From assembly GCF_963678635.1 (NCBI RefSeq), contig NC_087064.1:28996189-29060188 (forward strand): 64,000 bases of DNA, read 5' to 3'. Made by a program: the position numbers and the translations under genes. Under the pieces are notes generated by a model. The model had not been told where the DNA came from. It worked only from the letters and a program-made list of their open reading frames with translations, and searched no databases. Source of the stretch: Symsagittifera roscoffensis. Taxonomy: Eukaryota > Xenacoelomorpha > Acoela > Convolutidae. Every line of letters starts with the position of its first letter. The first letter of the stretch is position 1. Positions 23,901 to 35,900 of this stretch are shown piece after piece.

Positions 23901-26900
23901 TTTTATAATAGAGGATTATTAACGTTTTCTTGAACTGCTATCTCTTTAGTGTCTTCTCATTTGCAGTTCGCTGTCACTAATTCTTTCATCACAACTGTCA
24001 TTTACTTAAGTTACGGAATCTTTAACTGGCCAGTTTTTTCCAGAGAATGCACAAACAGTTGAAATGGATATCCGAGAAACAATCGAGCTACAGTCTTTAG
24101 AAGTTGACAGCATAGTATCTGTTCCTCCGCAAAACAAAACCGCTCTTGTGGAAGCTTGTGATGAAACTACTGAACCTGCTCCGTCGGTTCTGTCGTCCGA
24201 GTTCGCCAACAATGCCTCAGAAGTGTCTGACGTTGTAGATCCTATGGATTCAAAAACTGAGGCTGCAGTCTCTGAAAAAAAAGATCACCAATCTGACGAT
24301 GAAATTGAAGTAGTGCCTGTTGAAGCGTCTGCTGTAGAACAAAAGAAGTTATTGAAGACACACCTGTACGTATTGATTGACATAATCTTCCTTATAAATA
24401 GGATTTTTCAAAGATTATGAGTTCAATTTTTAAGCTAGGTCGTGTTTAACTTATTTAAAAGTCGATAAACGTAGTATGAAGACTCTTATATAGGTCTTGG
24501 TGATTTTTCCCTTTAAGGAAAATCTTAAAAATCTCTAATAACTACAGATGTGCATTCATACATATTCATGCATTTATGAATGAACTTAGGCGGTACTGGA
24601 CAAATAAGACGACAGAACATTAAGACAAGCCAGTTTTAATACATTCCAAATGAACTGTTTGATTTCAACTGGTTTATTTTTGTCAGAAATATCATTGGAA
24701 AATTTCGCGTAGTGTCGTCTTAAAGTCCCGTCAAAAATGGTTGTCGTCTTTACAGCTGTCGTCTCATATTCCGGATACCCGGATAAATATATATGCTTTT
24801 TTTGAATTCAATTGAAATTAATCTGCTTAAAACTAGTAAATTGCACTCTCCCAATACGAACGTGGTAATGGCGCAAAAAAGCGTGAACGATTTCTAGTTT
24901 CTAAAAGGGAATTTGATTTACAAGATTTCCCAGCGGAATAAATCCAGTTTTCTCACGTTGAGTTAATTGTATCAAAAAATTTCAATCATAAATTCGTCTT
25001 GAAATTCATAAGGGTCAAAGCCAAAAAATTTTCCTCGCGTTCCCTGACTGTTTTCCATTTGTCTGTTTGCTATTTTAGTCCTTTCGCGAAAATTTTACGT
25101 CATGTTTAGTATTCAGCTAGCTGATTTGGTGTTTGAATAATCGACTATGTAGTTATTTACGCTAACAAGCAGCTACTGTTTTAGTACGAACCGTCTTTTT
25201 TCTAACCTAACTCGGAAGTAAAAGTGTTCATTAAAAGTGTTCACTTCTGTTGCTTTTGCTATAATCACGATCTGTAGCATTAGAAATTTCATAGCATCTG
25301 TTCTAGGCTTTATTTGTGTCTAGTGTTTGTGAAGGACTAAGAGTCTGTGACTGAGAGGTTACAGCGTGAGACTTGTAACTTCTAGGTCGCAGTTGGTCCT
25401 AGTTTTGAGTCCGAGAAAAGCCAAATTTTTACTAATTCGAGGCTTATTTTTACTTTTTCTCATTGTGCACTTTTTAGAACTCAACAGCTGCTTTTTGGTT
25501 TGTTCGCGCTAGTGTTTGCGGAGCACAGCTTTGCCTCTGTGTAAATTATTCTTACAGATGGGTAAAAGACACCGGATTCCATTCATGAATTGTCATTTTT
25601 TTTCTCAAAAACATGTGAATTAATTATAACCATTTGCAGGTGCGGATTTAGGGGGATGCCTCCTCCCCTCACCATCCTTTGGTACTATTGTCCATTCTTT
25701 TTTTCTAAAGCAGACATTATGTACAAAAGGCGTCAATCATTTCTAAAGGCGAGATTTTGTACTAATTTTGAGCCGGAGCACTCGCTGAAGAAACGCTATT
25801 TTTCGGTTAAAACCTCAAAAAAGAGTCCCGAAATCACGTGGGCCTGGTTGTTACAATTTTGACGGCGGTGCTGATATTTGTTTTCAAAATATGGTAATTT
25901 ATTGTGTTATTGCTGATCCCGGAAAAAATTAATTTGGTCGGCCTTAAAATAGGTCAATAAATTTATTAAATGAAACTAGCTCTCCCCCCCCCCCCCCCAC
26001 CTGGAGAAAGTTCTCGATCCTCCCTTGACCATTTGGTTGACTATACATGTAATCAAATATAATTACGATAATGGCTATAAATGATCTCTGAAGCCAGGAA
26101 GTCAGTTTTTATTAAAGGAGAACGAACACACCGATCCATCGGGGAATCTCAGTTTTCGGTTTCAAGAGGAAGAACAGAAAGTGGATGAAGGGAAACATAG
26201 TAAGCAGGACTCCTGGGCCAGAAGGCGAAGACCTCTACCGGGTCAAGTACAGGGATGCTAACCAAGAACACAGCTACAATCAAGCTAAACAAATTGCATT
26301 TGGATTCTCGTTGAATCGTGTGACCTATGCAGTAGGCTCCAGAGTGCTGGCTTTGTTCAGTCACGATGCACACGAGGGTAAAGGTCGATTGGAGGACTGT
26401 CCGAATAAGAGAACTATAATGGAAACTGGAGTAATTGGCGAGACTCCGAATAGTAAAGTAGTTCCTGGGAAGAATTCGGACAACAAGAACAGGTGAGTTA
26501 GTACTCAAAAAACATATTCTCCGACTTTTGTGAATAGACGCAAGTTAGAGGCACAGAGAATGATTACATGATGCAATTGAGATATTTTTTGAAATTCTTT
26601 TCACCTGTTATTTTTGTAAGTCGTGACTTTGAATATAATTCTCTACTGCTTTTATTGGTATCTCTCCTCTAGTCGTTGCAGGTACCTGGTGTTCTTCGAC
26701 ACAGGACAAGTGCAATACATCCCACATGGGTCCGTATTCCACCTGCTGACCGAAGATCAGAGTGAAATGTGGAAAGAAGTGGTGGACAAGGAGATGGCTA
26801 CATTCCTCCAGGTGTACTTCCACTTCCATCCGAAGAGGTTCCTTCTTCAGGACCCAGTTGTTGGAAAGCCGATCACAGTCAAAGACTACAAACGATGGTC

Positions 26901-29900
26901 AGTGCTATGGTTTCTACATAACAATAAATCAGAAAAATTGATGCGCATTGCTTGATGCTTAAGTAGATTGGCCAAAATTAATTAGGTTTTTGAACCGAAT
27001 TAATTAATTAGCTTTTTGAACTAAATGCGGGGTTAGTTTTTTAAAAACTAAGTTAGTGGCGGGTTTCGAAATGAGAAAGCGTCTTGCAACGTGTTCTGTT
27101 GAATTTTTCCATTGCATATTTTTTTTCCAGGTCGCAGGCAACCATAACTGAAGTGGACTGCAACATCATCAAGGTCACTTTCGAAGACGCAGACGGTGAG
27201 AAAAACAGATTCGAATGGATCTTCCGAGGTTCCGACCGGATTGAGTCAGTGAAACGATACATCACCAAAATGCTGCAATCAAACCCATTAAAATCTGTGT
27301 CAAATGACGCCGAAAACAAAAACTCATCGGCTAAGTCAGTGAGCAGCGTAACAAACAGAGGCAGCACTTCAGCCCTTTCAAGAGTGATCCACATTCTGAG
27401 TTCTTCTGAGGATGAGAGTGAAGAGCAAAGTGAGAGTCTTCCTGTTTCGGATTCAAATGACGCAAGTAGAAATGCGGAAAAGGATCCTGCGAATCGAATA
27501 ATTGGGTCGAAAGAGAAAGAAATTAAAGCAATTACTAGCACAACTGGCAATTCCACTCCGGCGCCCTCTGAGAGAACAAGATCGACTTCGAAACATGATG
27601 ATAGTAAGTGGCTAGCATAATTTATAACATTTATTAAGGTGGAATTTTCCGGCTTATACACAAGCCAGTTGGAGCTGATACAGCTTTTTGTTCTTGTTGC
27701 AAGTCCAACATGATCAATTTTACCTTTGAAAGAAGCTGTGTGACTTGAAATTGTTTACATTTTAATTCAATCTTGTCAAATATGATGTAATGTATTTGTG
27801 ATTACCCTTGCGATAAGCACGGGTTTTGCTACGGGTTTTAGACGTTTTTCCCGTAGATAACTTTGTTCACAGAATGGTCCAAGTTAGAAATGGTAAGTTT
27901 GGGTTGTTCATAATAAATTCAAATTTCTATGCGTCTCCGGCAAACTTGGGCTGGAGTTAATGATTACGCCTGAGATGGCAAAGGTGCTAAGTTCGAACCT
28001 GACAGGAATTTTTTTCAAACAGGAATTATTCCAATTCAAAAAAATTGTTGGCTTTGGCAATATATTTGACTGCTTATGGTTTGTTCTTGTTGGCTTAGTT
28101 GCCACAACGTAGAATTTTTTTTCTGTACGCAGTTCAGATTGTAGTTGATTTTAGTGTTTCGATTTCCTGGCGTTGACTTCGGGTATTTTCTTTTTTTTTA
28201 GTTTTTTCTGCCTTATTGATTTAGACTTATAGTTTATAGGCTGTGGCCTAACTTGGTGTAGTTTTAATAGAAAAATAATTTTTGTGCTCTTTTCTGGATT
28301 GCAATAGTTGCTAAAATCTTAATAGAAATTATAGTTTTTCATGACAACAATTTTTTTTTCTTTTTTTTGGCTTATATTATATCGGCTTAGTTGTCTGTTT
28401 TTGTTTCATTTGAGGAGCGAATAAAACTTTATGTATGTGTGGGTTTTGAGCGTGAGGGGACTTCTTAACTTAATAAGTTTTAGGACTTGTTGATTTTTTT
28501 TTCGGCTTAAAGGGTTTTTGCTAAAGTATTTTCGGCTTTATTACTGCTTGGTAATTTTTTTCCTATGCTTATTTCCTATTCTGTTGTCTTGGCATGTTTT
28601 TCTTTCAAAAGTAGCCTTATTCATTTTGATAGATTTGGTTGGTGCGAAGCGCAGCTTGGCTTTGTGTTTATTTTTTTGCTGTCCTTACGACTTGGCGGCT
28701 TTCTTGTTTGGTATCGCAAGTGGTGAGAAGAGCAGTTTCACTTCCGTGTTTTTTGCTGTCCTTCAGCGCATAAGTAGCTGATCTAAGAATAAGCATTTAT
28801 CTTTTTCAGCTGAAGACCTATCTTCTAACCCAAGGTGGTTTGGAGGGAAAAAATGGGCAACTGAATTCATTCCAGAAGCAAAACGCACATACGCAAAGTG
28901 GCACAAAAAATGTTCATATAAGTGTCTGCAAGTACCATCAGCACCAAAAGACGAAGAGAGAGGAGCTAAATGTCTCTTACAAACGCCAGTGTTTGCCGGT
29001 TTTGAGCGGGAGTTTTGCCACACGAAAGCACCGGCGTTCAAAGGCGACAATCCCAAAGTAGCCGTGGTGTACCGAAGCCCTTGTGGGAAGCGCCTAAGAA
29101 ACATCGAAGAGTTGGGTGCTTATTTACTTTCCACAAAATGTAGTATAGGGATTGACAAGTTTTGCTTCGACCCATTAATTGCTAATATTTTTGATTCGGT
29201 CGAGTTGGAAACCGAAACTTTCTTGGTGAAAGAAGACGTGTCTCACGGTGTTGAGAAGCGGCCAATTAGAGTAGTCAACAAGATCGATGATTCAGTTCCA
29301 ATCTTCGGAAAATATATCTTAGAGCGCCAACCAAGTGCTGAAGTAATTGCGATGATGAAAACGGACCCTGGGTTTCAAGCGTGCTGCGACTGCACGGATA
29401 ATTGCAAGGATAAGAAGAAATGCGCATGTGCACAATTGACCATTGAAACAACGAGGATGGGAAGAAATGGAAAGTCGAAGCGGAAGCTTACGTATTCGAA
29501 TGCGGGTTTCAATCACCGAAGATTAACAACTCGACATGAGTTTGGGTAAGCTCGATTTCTATCCGTTTTTGAGCAAGTTGTCAAGTTTTTGTTACGACTA
29601 GAAATTGGATAGCGCAGCTATAAATTCTCTAGCGCGTTAATTACTAGAGATAATGTACCTGTTATATGTCGGTAAATTGGTATTAGTTGAGTAACGACGA
29701 TAAAATTTGCATGGATTCTCAAAACAGATATGAGGCCTTCTTTCTACATACTCTCTTTAGACTTTGCGATGAATTGTTAAAAAGTGACTCTGATTTTTCT
29801 TTATTATAGCCTGTATGAGTGCAATTCAAATTGCTCGTGCAATAAGGAGACTTGTTACAACAGTGTAGTGCAGTTGGGTCTTCAAGTGAGACTGGAGCTA

Positions 29901-32900
29901 TTCATGACCGAAAAGAAGGGTTGGGGTGTCCGATCTCTAGACTACATTCCAGCCGGAACCTTCATTTGCAATTACTCTGGAGAACTCATGACAAAGTTCG
30001 CTGCTGAAATGGTCAGTTATTGATGTTCATCATTGATTTAGGCAGTGATAAACGAATTAAAATTCTGATCATAGGACTTGAGAATATTAAGAATCTACGC
30101 GAGGATTTTTGATTTTGCCCTTCTTTATGACCTATTTCGCTACCGTGAGAGAATTCGGTTAAAAATAGGTGAACCTGTTCGTTGTTGTAGTAATAATTTG
30201 TAACAGGCAAGAAAAAATTCTGTAGCTGCTCTTTGCCACACAAGTCAAGAATGGTAGGGCGACAATTCAAAACAAAGCATTTGCAAATAGCATAAGCTTG
30301 CCCCGCTGCGCTTACATCCGACACGAGATGATTACTGCGCGTGAATCAGTGAACCGCGTTTTAACTACTGTTACGAATTGTCGCCTCATGATCAAGAATA
30401 TAGAAAGTCATGTAAATATTTTAGGTTTTGAGTAAAGGTGTTGGTAAATTGCAAGAAACACAGTTTTATCGAATGGTTTTTATGTTTTAGGCTGCTATGG
30501 TAACTGGCGACACGTACCTCATGAATTTGGATTTCATGGAGAAAGCGGGAACCTTGAAAGAGGATGAGGATGGAAGCCAAGACGACATAGAAGAAGACGA
30601 AGAAGATTACGAACTAGACGAGGAAGACGACGAGCAGTTCCTGCGACGGAACAGAAGGCAGGCAGACATTTTTGATTAGAGCTGTTTAGGCAGGGAAATA
30701 TCAGTAGTTAAAGTGCATATGTTCAAGTGTGAAAAAACGAAAAGATTTTCACTAAAAAGGTCGTGATTATTTTTTTTCAGAAAGCTCTAATGTGATTTTT
30801 TTTGCGGTTTGAATTTTGATTTCTTTTTAAGTACAGTTCATTTCCTTAGTGAAAAGGAAGGCAAACTCCAATAGCAAACAGCAAAAGTGTAAAGGACACA
30901 AAGAATGTGATCAATGTTCTCGTTACGAAAGGGGATTTTTATTTTTGAACGTAGTGAAGACTCTTATATAGGTATTGGTGATTTTTTCCCCTTTTTTTCA
31001 GGAAAAAGTCTTAAAATGCTCTAATAACTACAGATGTGCATTCATACATATTAATGCATTTAAGAAGAATATATCCTTTTTTGAGTACAAATAAAATTCA
31101 CTTGATGAACGTTATGTAAATAGCACTCTCCAAATACGTGGAAATTGCGCAAAAAAACGAAGAATTTATAGTTTCGAAAGTGGAATTTAGTTTTCAGATT
31201 TCCACCGGAATAAAAACTTTACCTATTGATCCAGTTTTCTCAAGTTGGGTTAATGTTATCAAAAAAGCGCCAGTCGCAAATCGTTATAGAAATTCAAAGA
31301 GCTTAAATGGCATCTATTCTTTTTCTTTGAAATTCTAAAGTCAGTGTTTTTTTTTGTTTACTTGCGTTCATAATTTTTTTCCGACTGTTTGTTGGCTATG
31401 TTATGATTTCTAAACTGAATAGAAAAAAATTGTCTCAAGGAAAGAGATAACTCAAAGAAAAAGTGCCACATATGAGCAATTTGTGAAATTCAAAGAGTCT
31501 TAACGTGATTGAGAGTCGATGAATGCAGTGAAGACCCTTATATAGGTCTTGGTGATTTTTGTTCTCAGGAAAAGTCTTGAAAAGACTTAAAAATACAGAT
31601 TTGCATTCATAAATATTAATGCTTATATGAATGCACTTAAGTATATTTGCACTTTGTGAGTTCAATTTGAAACAATCTGCTGAAAATTTGGTAAATTGTA
31701 CTTATCCAAATACCAACGTGCAAATGGCGCGAAAAAACTTGAACGACTTCTAGTTTCGAAAGTGTAACTTCATTTTTAGATTTCCTAGCGGAATAAAAGT
31801 GTTACCTATTTATCCATTTTTCTGAAATTGAATTAGTTTTAGCACGAAGTCAATCATAAATTGTTCTAGAAATTCAGAGAGCACTAAATCCATCTGATTT
31901 TTTCTTTGAAATTCGAAATTTGTAAAATGTTCAATAATTTGCGGTTATTTCCTTTTGTTCATTGTTTATTTTTCAACGGTCTGGTGACTATGTTAACGAG
32001 AATATGTTAGACTATCGATTGGTAAAGTGCTGTATAGTTCGTACAAAATCCATTAAGATTGCATATCTGTTTTTTTTTTCAGGGCGAACATATCTCTCTC
32101 ACAGTCTGCAAATTCGGATCCTTCCTGGACTCCAGGTAATCACTATGTTCTTTAGATTTGTTGATTCAAGTGCCATTAGTTGTGTTTCAGCTTCATCGGG
32201 TAGGGGTTAAGGCATGCCGCTTTTCAGTTGGACTTTGCCCAGTCGATTCCCGCATTGGTTGTCATTTTTGCTCATGCTTATGAAGTCTGCTTCGCATGTA
32301 TTTAGCTCACAAATTATTCTGCATTTTATTAAACTGAGTTGAGCCTTTTTAGCATCAATTAAACTAGCAAATGAATTTGCCACTTTACACAATTTAGTTC
32401 TTTTTAATTTTACCCACAGGCAAAATAACAGCAGCTGAATTGTCATCTTCTGCCGAGGACTTGCCTTCAGTCATTGCGGAGGAAGAAGGGTTGGAAGATA
32501 TACGACCCGCAAGTGATGACGAAGAAGCCGACGGTCCTGGTTTCGGGATGGATTTGGACGACCTTTCTGATTTGGATGAAACTAACGGAGCTACTGGAAA
32601 TGACTCGCTTCGAGATGGAGTTTTGCTTCTGAAAGGAGGCAAGAAGCGCCAGAAAAGTGGAGATAATAACTCAGAAACAGGTAAACATTTTAACTCTGAA
32701 ACTTTTTAGCTAACGCCGATTTGAAAATAATGGTTAGATGTAAACTATTTTTGCATAGCTTTACGATTTTCAGGATCCATCCATGACATTTTGAATGGGT
32801 CTCTTAAAAGATAAATAATTTCGCTCTTTTTTTATTCAGATCATAATTCAGAAGACGACACATCATTGTTGGTTTTGGACTCGATGAACTCGGGAAACAT

Positions 32901-35900
32901 TGCACGGTTCTTTAATGTAAGTTCACCTTACGATTTTAGGAAAACAGCTTGTTACGATTGGCTTGTATGTAATGATTTAATTTTTGTTTCAGCATTCGTG
33001 TAATCCTAACCTATACGTCCAAAATGTGTTTATCGACAGTCATGACAAAAGATTTCCCTATACTGGGTTCTTTGTTGGGGAAACGTAAGTATTCTTTAAA
33101 GTGAACTTGCTTGTTAATTGTTTTTACGCTAGAGAGCTTGTGAGCGCTACTGTATTTGTACGAGCCTTCTTTTTTTCTAACCTAACTCGCAAATAAAAGT
33201 GTTCATAAAAAGTGTTCATTCGGTGGCACTTTTGCTATAATCACGATCTGTATCATTGGAAATTTCGTAACATCTGTCTTCTTTATTTGTGGCTAGAGAG
33301 TTTGTGGTTTATTAAGCGTCCGTGGTTTATTAAGCATTTGCGAAGCACAGCTTTGCTTCTGTGTGAAAGTTTGTTGTGAAAGGTTCTTGACATTCTAGTG
33401 TAATAAACACAGTTATGTTTAACCTATTCAACTGTAATCTGTTCATGTCGTGAAAAAAATTGGGCTTAGTTTTTTAAGAGTCGATGTTCCTTTTTCAATT
33501 TCAAATTTTTACTATGTTTGAGCTGAACTCCTAATTTGTTTATACTACAATTCTGAAGTGAAATAGGTATTTTTACTACGCATTTTTGCTGTGACGGTGT
33601 AACTTTTATTACATTCAAATTCATTTGCTTATAGGAAAGCAAATTACGCTGTTCGATAAAGAATGCGCAAAAAGAATGCGAAAAAGCTGAAAAACTTCTT
33701 GTTTCGAAAGTGGTTTTTGAACTTTAAATTTCCCAGCGGAATAAAACTCTACCGATTGAATCAATTTTTCAAATTTGATTATTCTTATCACATCTCCAAG
33801 CGTAGTGTATGAACGTGACTCTACTTTTTATCCAAACTAACTAGCAAATAAAAGAGCTGATTTGGTAGCACTTCTGCTAGTATTATCGATCTGTAGCAAT
33901 GGAAATTTTATAGCATCTTTTCTCCACTTAATTTGTGGCTATTGTTTTTTTTTAAATTATTAAGAATCCGTGGCTGAGATGAAAGGACGTAAGACTCCAA
34001 ATCTTGAGGTCGATGGATCGAATCCAATCCACAGCAAAAGTTTCAGTCTTTGAGGCCGATTTTTATTTTCATATTTCTCTATAGAGCTTCTTTTTAGAAG
34101 TTTTTTGGGCTCTTCTCTACTTTCGCCCCACATTCAAAAATTCAGTTTTGATTCCATTTTCATATTGTCAAAATACAATGAATTTTTGCTTGGTGAATAA
34201 ACTAATTTTTGCGAACACATTTGTTCTGTAATCCTTACATCATAACATCACGCATTCAGCCATATTAACACGTAAGACAGCTAAAAAAAATGCAAAATTC
34301 GAAACGTGTGGGGTAATTTTGTTGGCTGTGTTTTCAATTTTAATTACTCGTTCAATCTCCAAATAGTCAACTTTTGGCGAATACGCCAGCAAAGCCCTTG
34401 TTTTAGGATCAGATCTCTTTTTTTGATTTTAAAATCGCACCTTTCTATGTTTGCTCAGTTTGTGTGTGTACTTTTAAGTATTTTTATAGCAAATCGCAGG
34501 AGTTTTCATCCATTTAATTAAGGCGCATTCATTACTGCTTTGTATTGATTTTCAAGTCTTTTGTGAAAATAAAAGTTACATAGAAGCAGTAGTTTAGAAT
34601 GATGAAGGGGAATCTTGGGCATAGGTCTGTAATTTTAATCTCAATGAATTAAGAAACTTTTCAATCACGTGTGAACGAAATTGATAAACTACTTCTGCTA
34701 TTGTTTTTGTTTTGCTCCTAGAGAGGAAAAATTTTTGAAAGTTTTTCGGTGTTTCCTGAAATGGGGAAATTTCTTTCTTTGTTTTTGATTGCTTTTACTT
34801 ATATGTCAATATACAAGAGTTTTCTGGTTAATTTAAAGAATTTTTATTAAGGGAAATACTAAAATTCTTCACGCTCAATTAAGTATTCAGGCGGTTAAGA
34901 GTTAAAGAATTTTTGAATTTTGATGCTTTCAGCTCAGTTTGTTTCCTTTGTAAAAAAGAAAGGCAAATTCCACTCTTGAACCTCAAACGTGTAAAAGTCA
35001 CAAAAAATTTGAATGGCCTCTTCTTTGGAAAATATACTCTAATTTTCTGAATTCCCTGGGGAGTTGGAAAATTAATTATTGATTCATATTCCTCTAAATA
35101 TGAGAGTGTTAAAAAAAATTGACCATCTTGAACATTTTCTACGTAATTTTTAAGTGATTTTGTTTTCTAAATTTTGAAATTTTAAAAATGTTCCAAAATT
35201 TTCAATCGTTTTTTTTAGTTGATTTTGTTCTAAGTTTTCCAAGCATCTGTTGACTATCTTTTAAATATACTTTTAAAACTCATTATTATTCTTCGCAAAA
35301 GGACGCTAAGTTACACTCCTAATAGCAAAAACGCTCTGATTTGAAAAGTGTTGCTCATTTTTTGTTTTCAAAAGTGCTTTTTATTTTTTTCCGCAGAGTG
35401 AGAAACCTATTGATGTAACTCTTTGTTCACTTGCCAAAGTAAAGGTACTTGTAATCCAGAACAAGACTTTTAACCCATAAACAGGTTTGCGTTCAAACCT
35501 GTTAGATATTGACCTTGCGCCCTCAGAATAGAAGGTCTAGGATTCGGGTCGCAGCCGGACCTTCGAAAAAGCGTGGATTGAATTTGTTTTGGGGGACTTG
35601 AGTTGTCAGACTACGTCCATTTTATTTTTTGTAGGCGCACTTTCCAAAGCATGGACTTTTCTTCTTCAAACAATCATTTTTTTAAAAAATTATTACTAGT
35701 AGTCGTTCCATGTCAAGTAAGTATTATAACTCTGATTTTGTTCGATTGCCTTTTTTTCGGTTAAGTGGCTCTGTTCCATGATATATCCACTTAGTTATCT
35801 TATGAAGAAGAAGAAAGAACACTTCAATTACTGTGTAAAAGTCTATGCATCAATGCATTAAAGTGTAATAAAGATTATATTGGGTTGTTTGAAGGATAAA

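Noticed and set aside
25590-25862. 90-codon ORF
   Set aside because: Lies across the end of a hAT MITE and its flank.
26153-26492. SETDB1 exon 6 beginning at the AATCTCAG acceptor
   Set aside because: Out of phase with exon 5 (needs one base, gives two); the start at 26118 is in phase.
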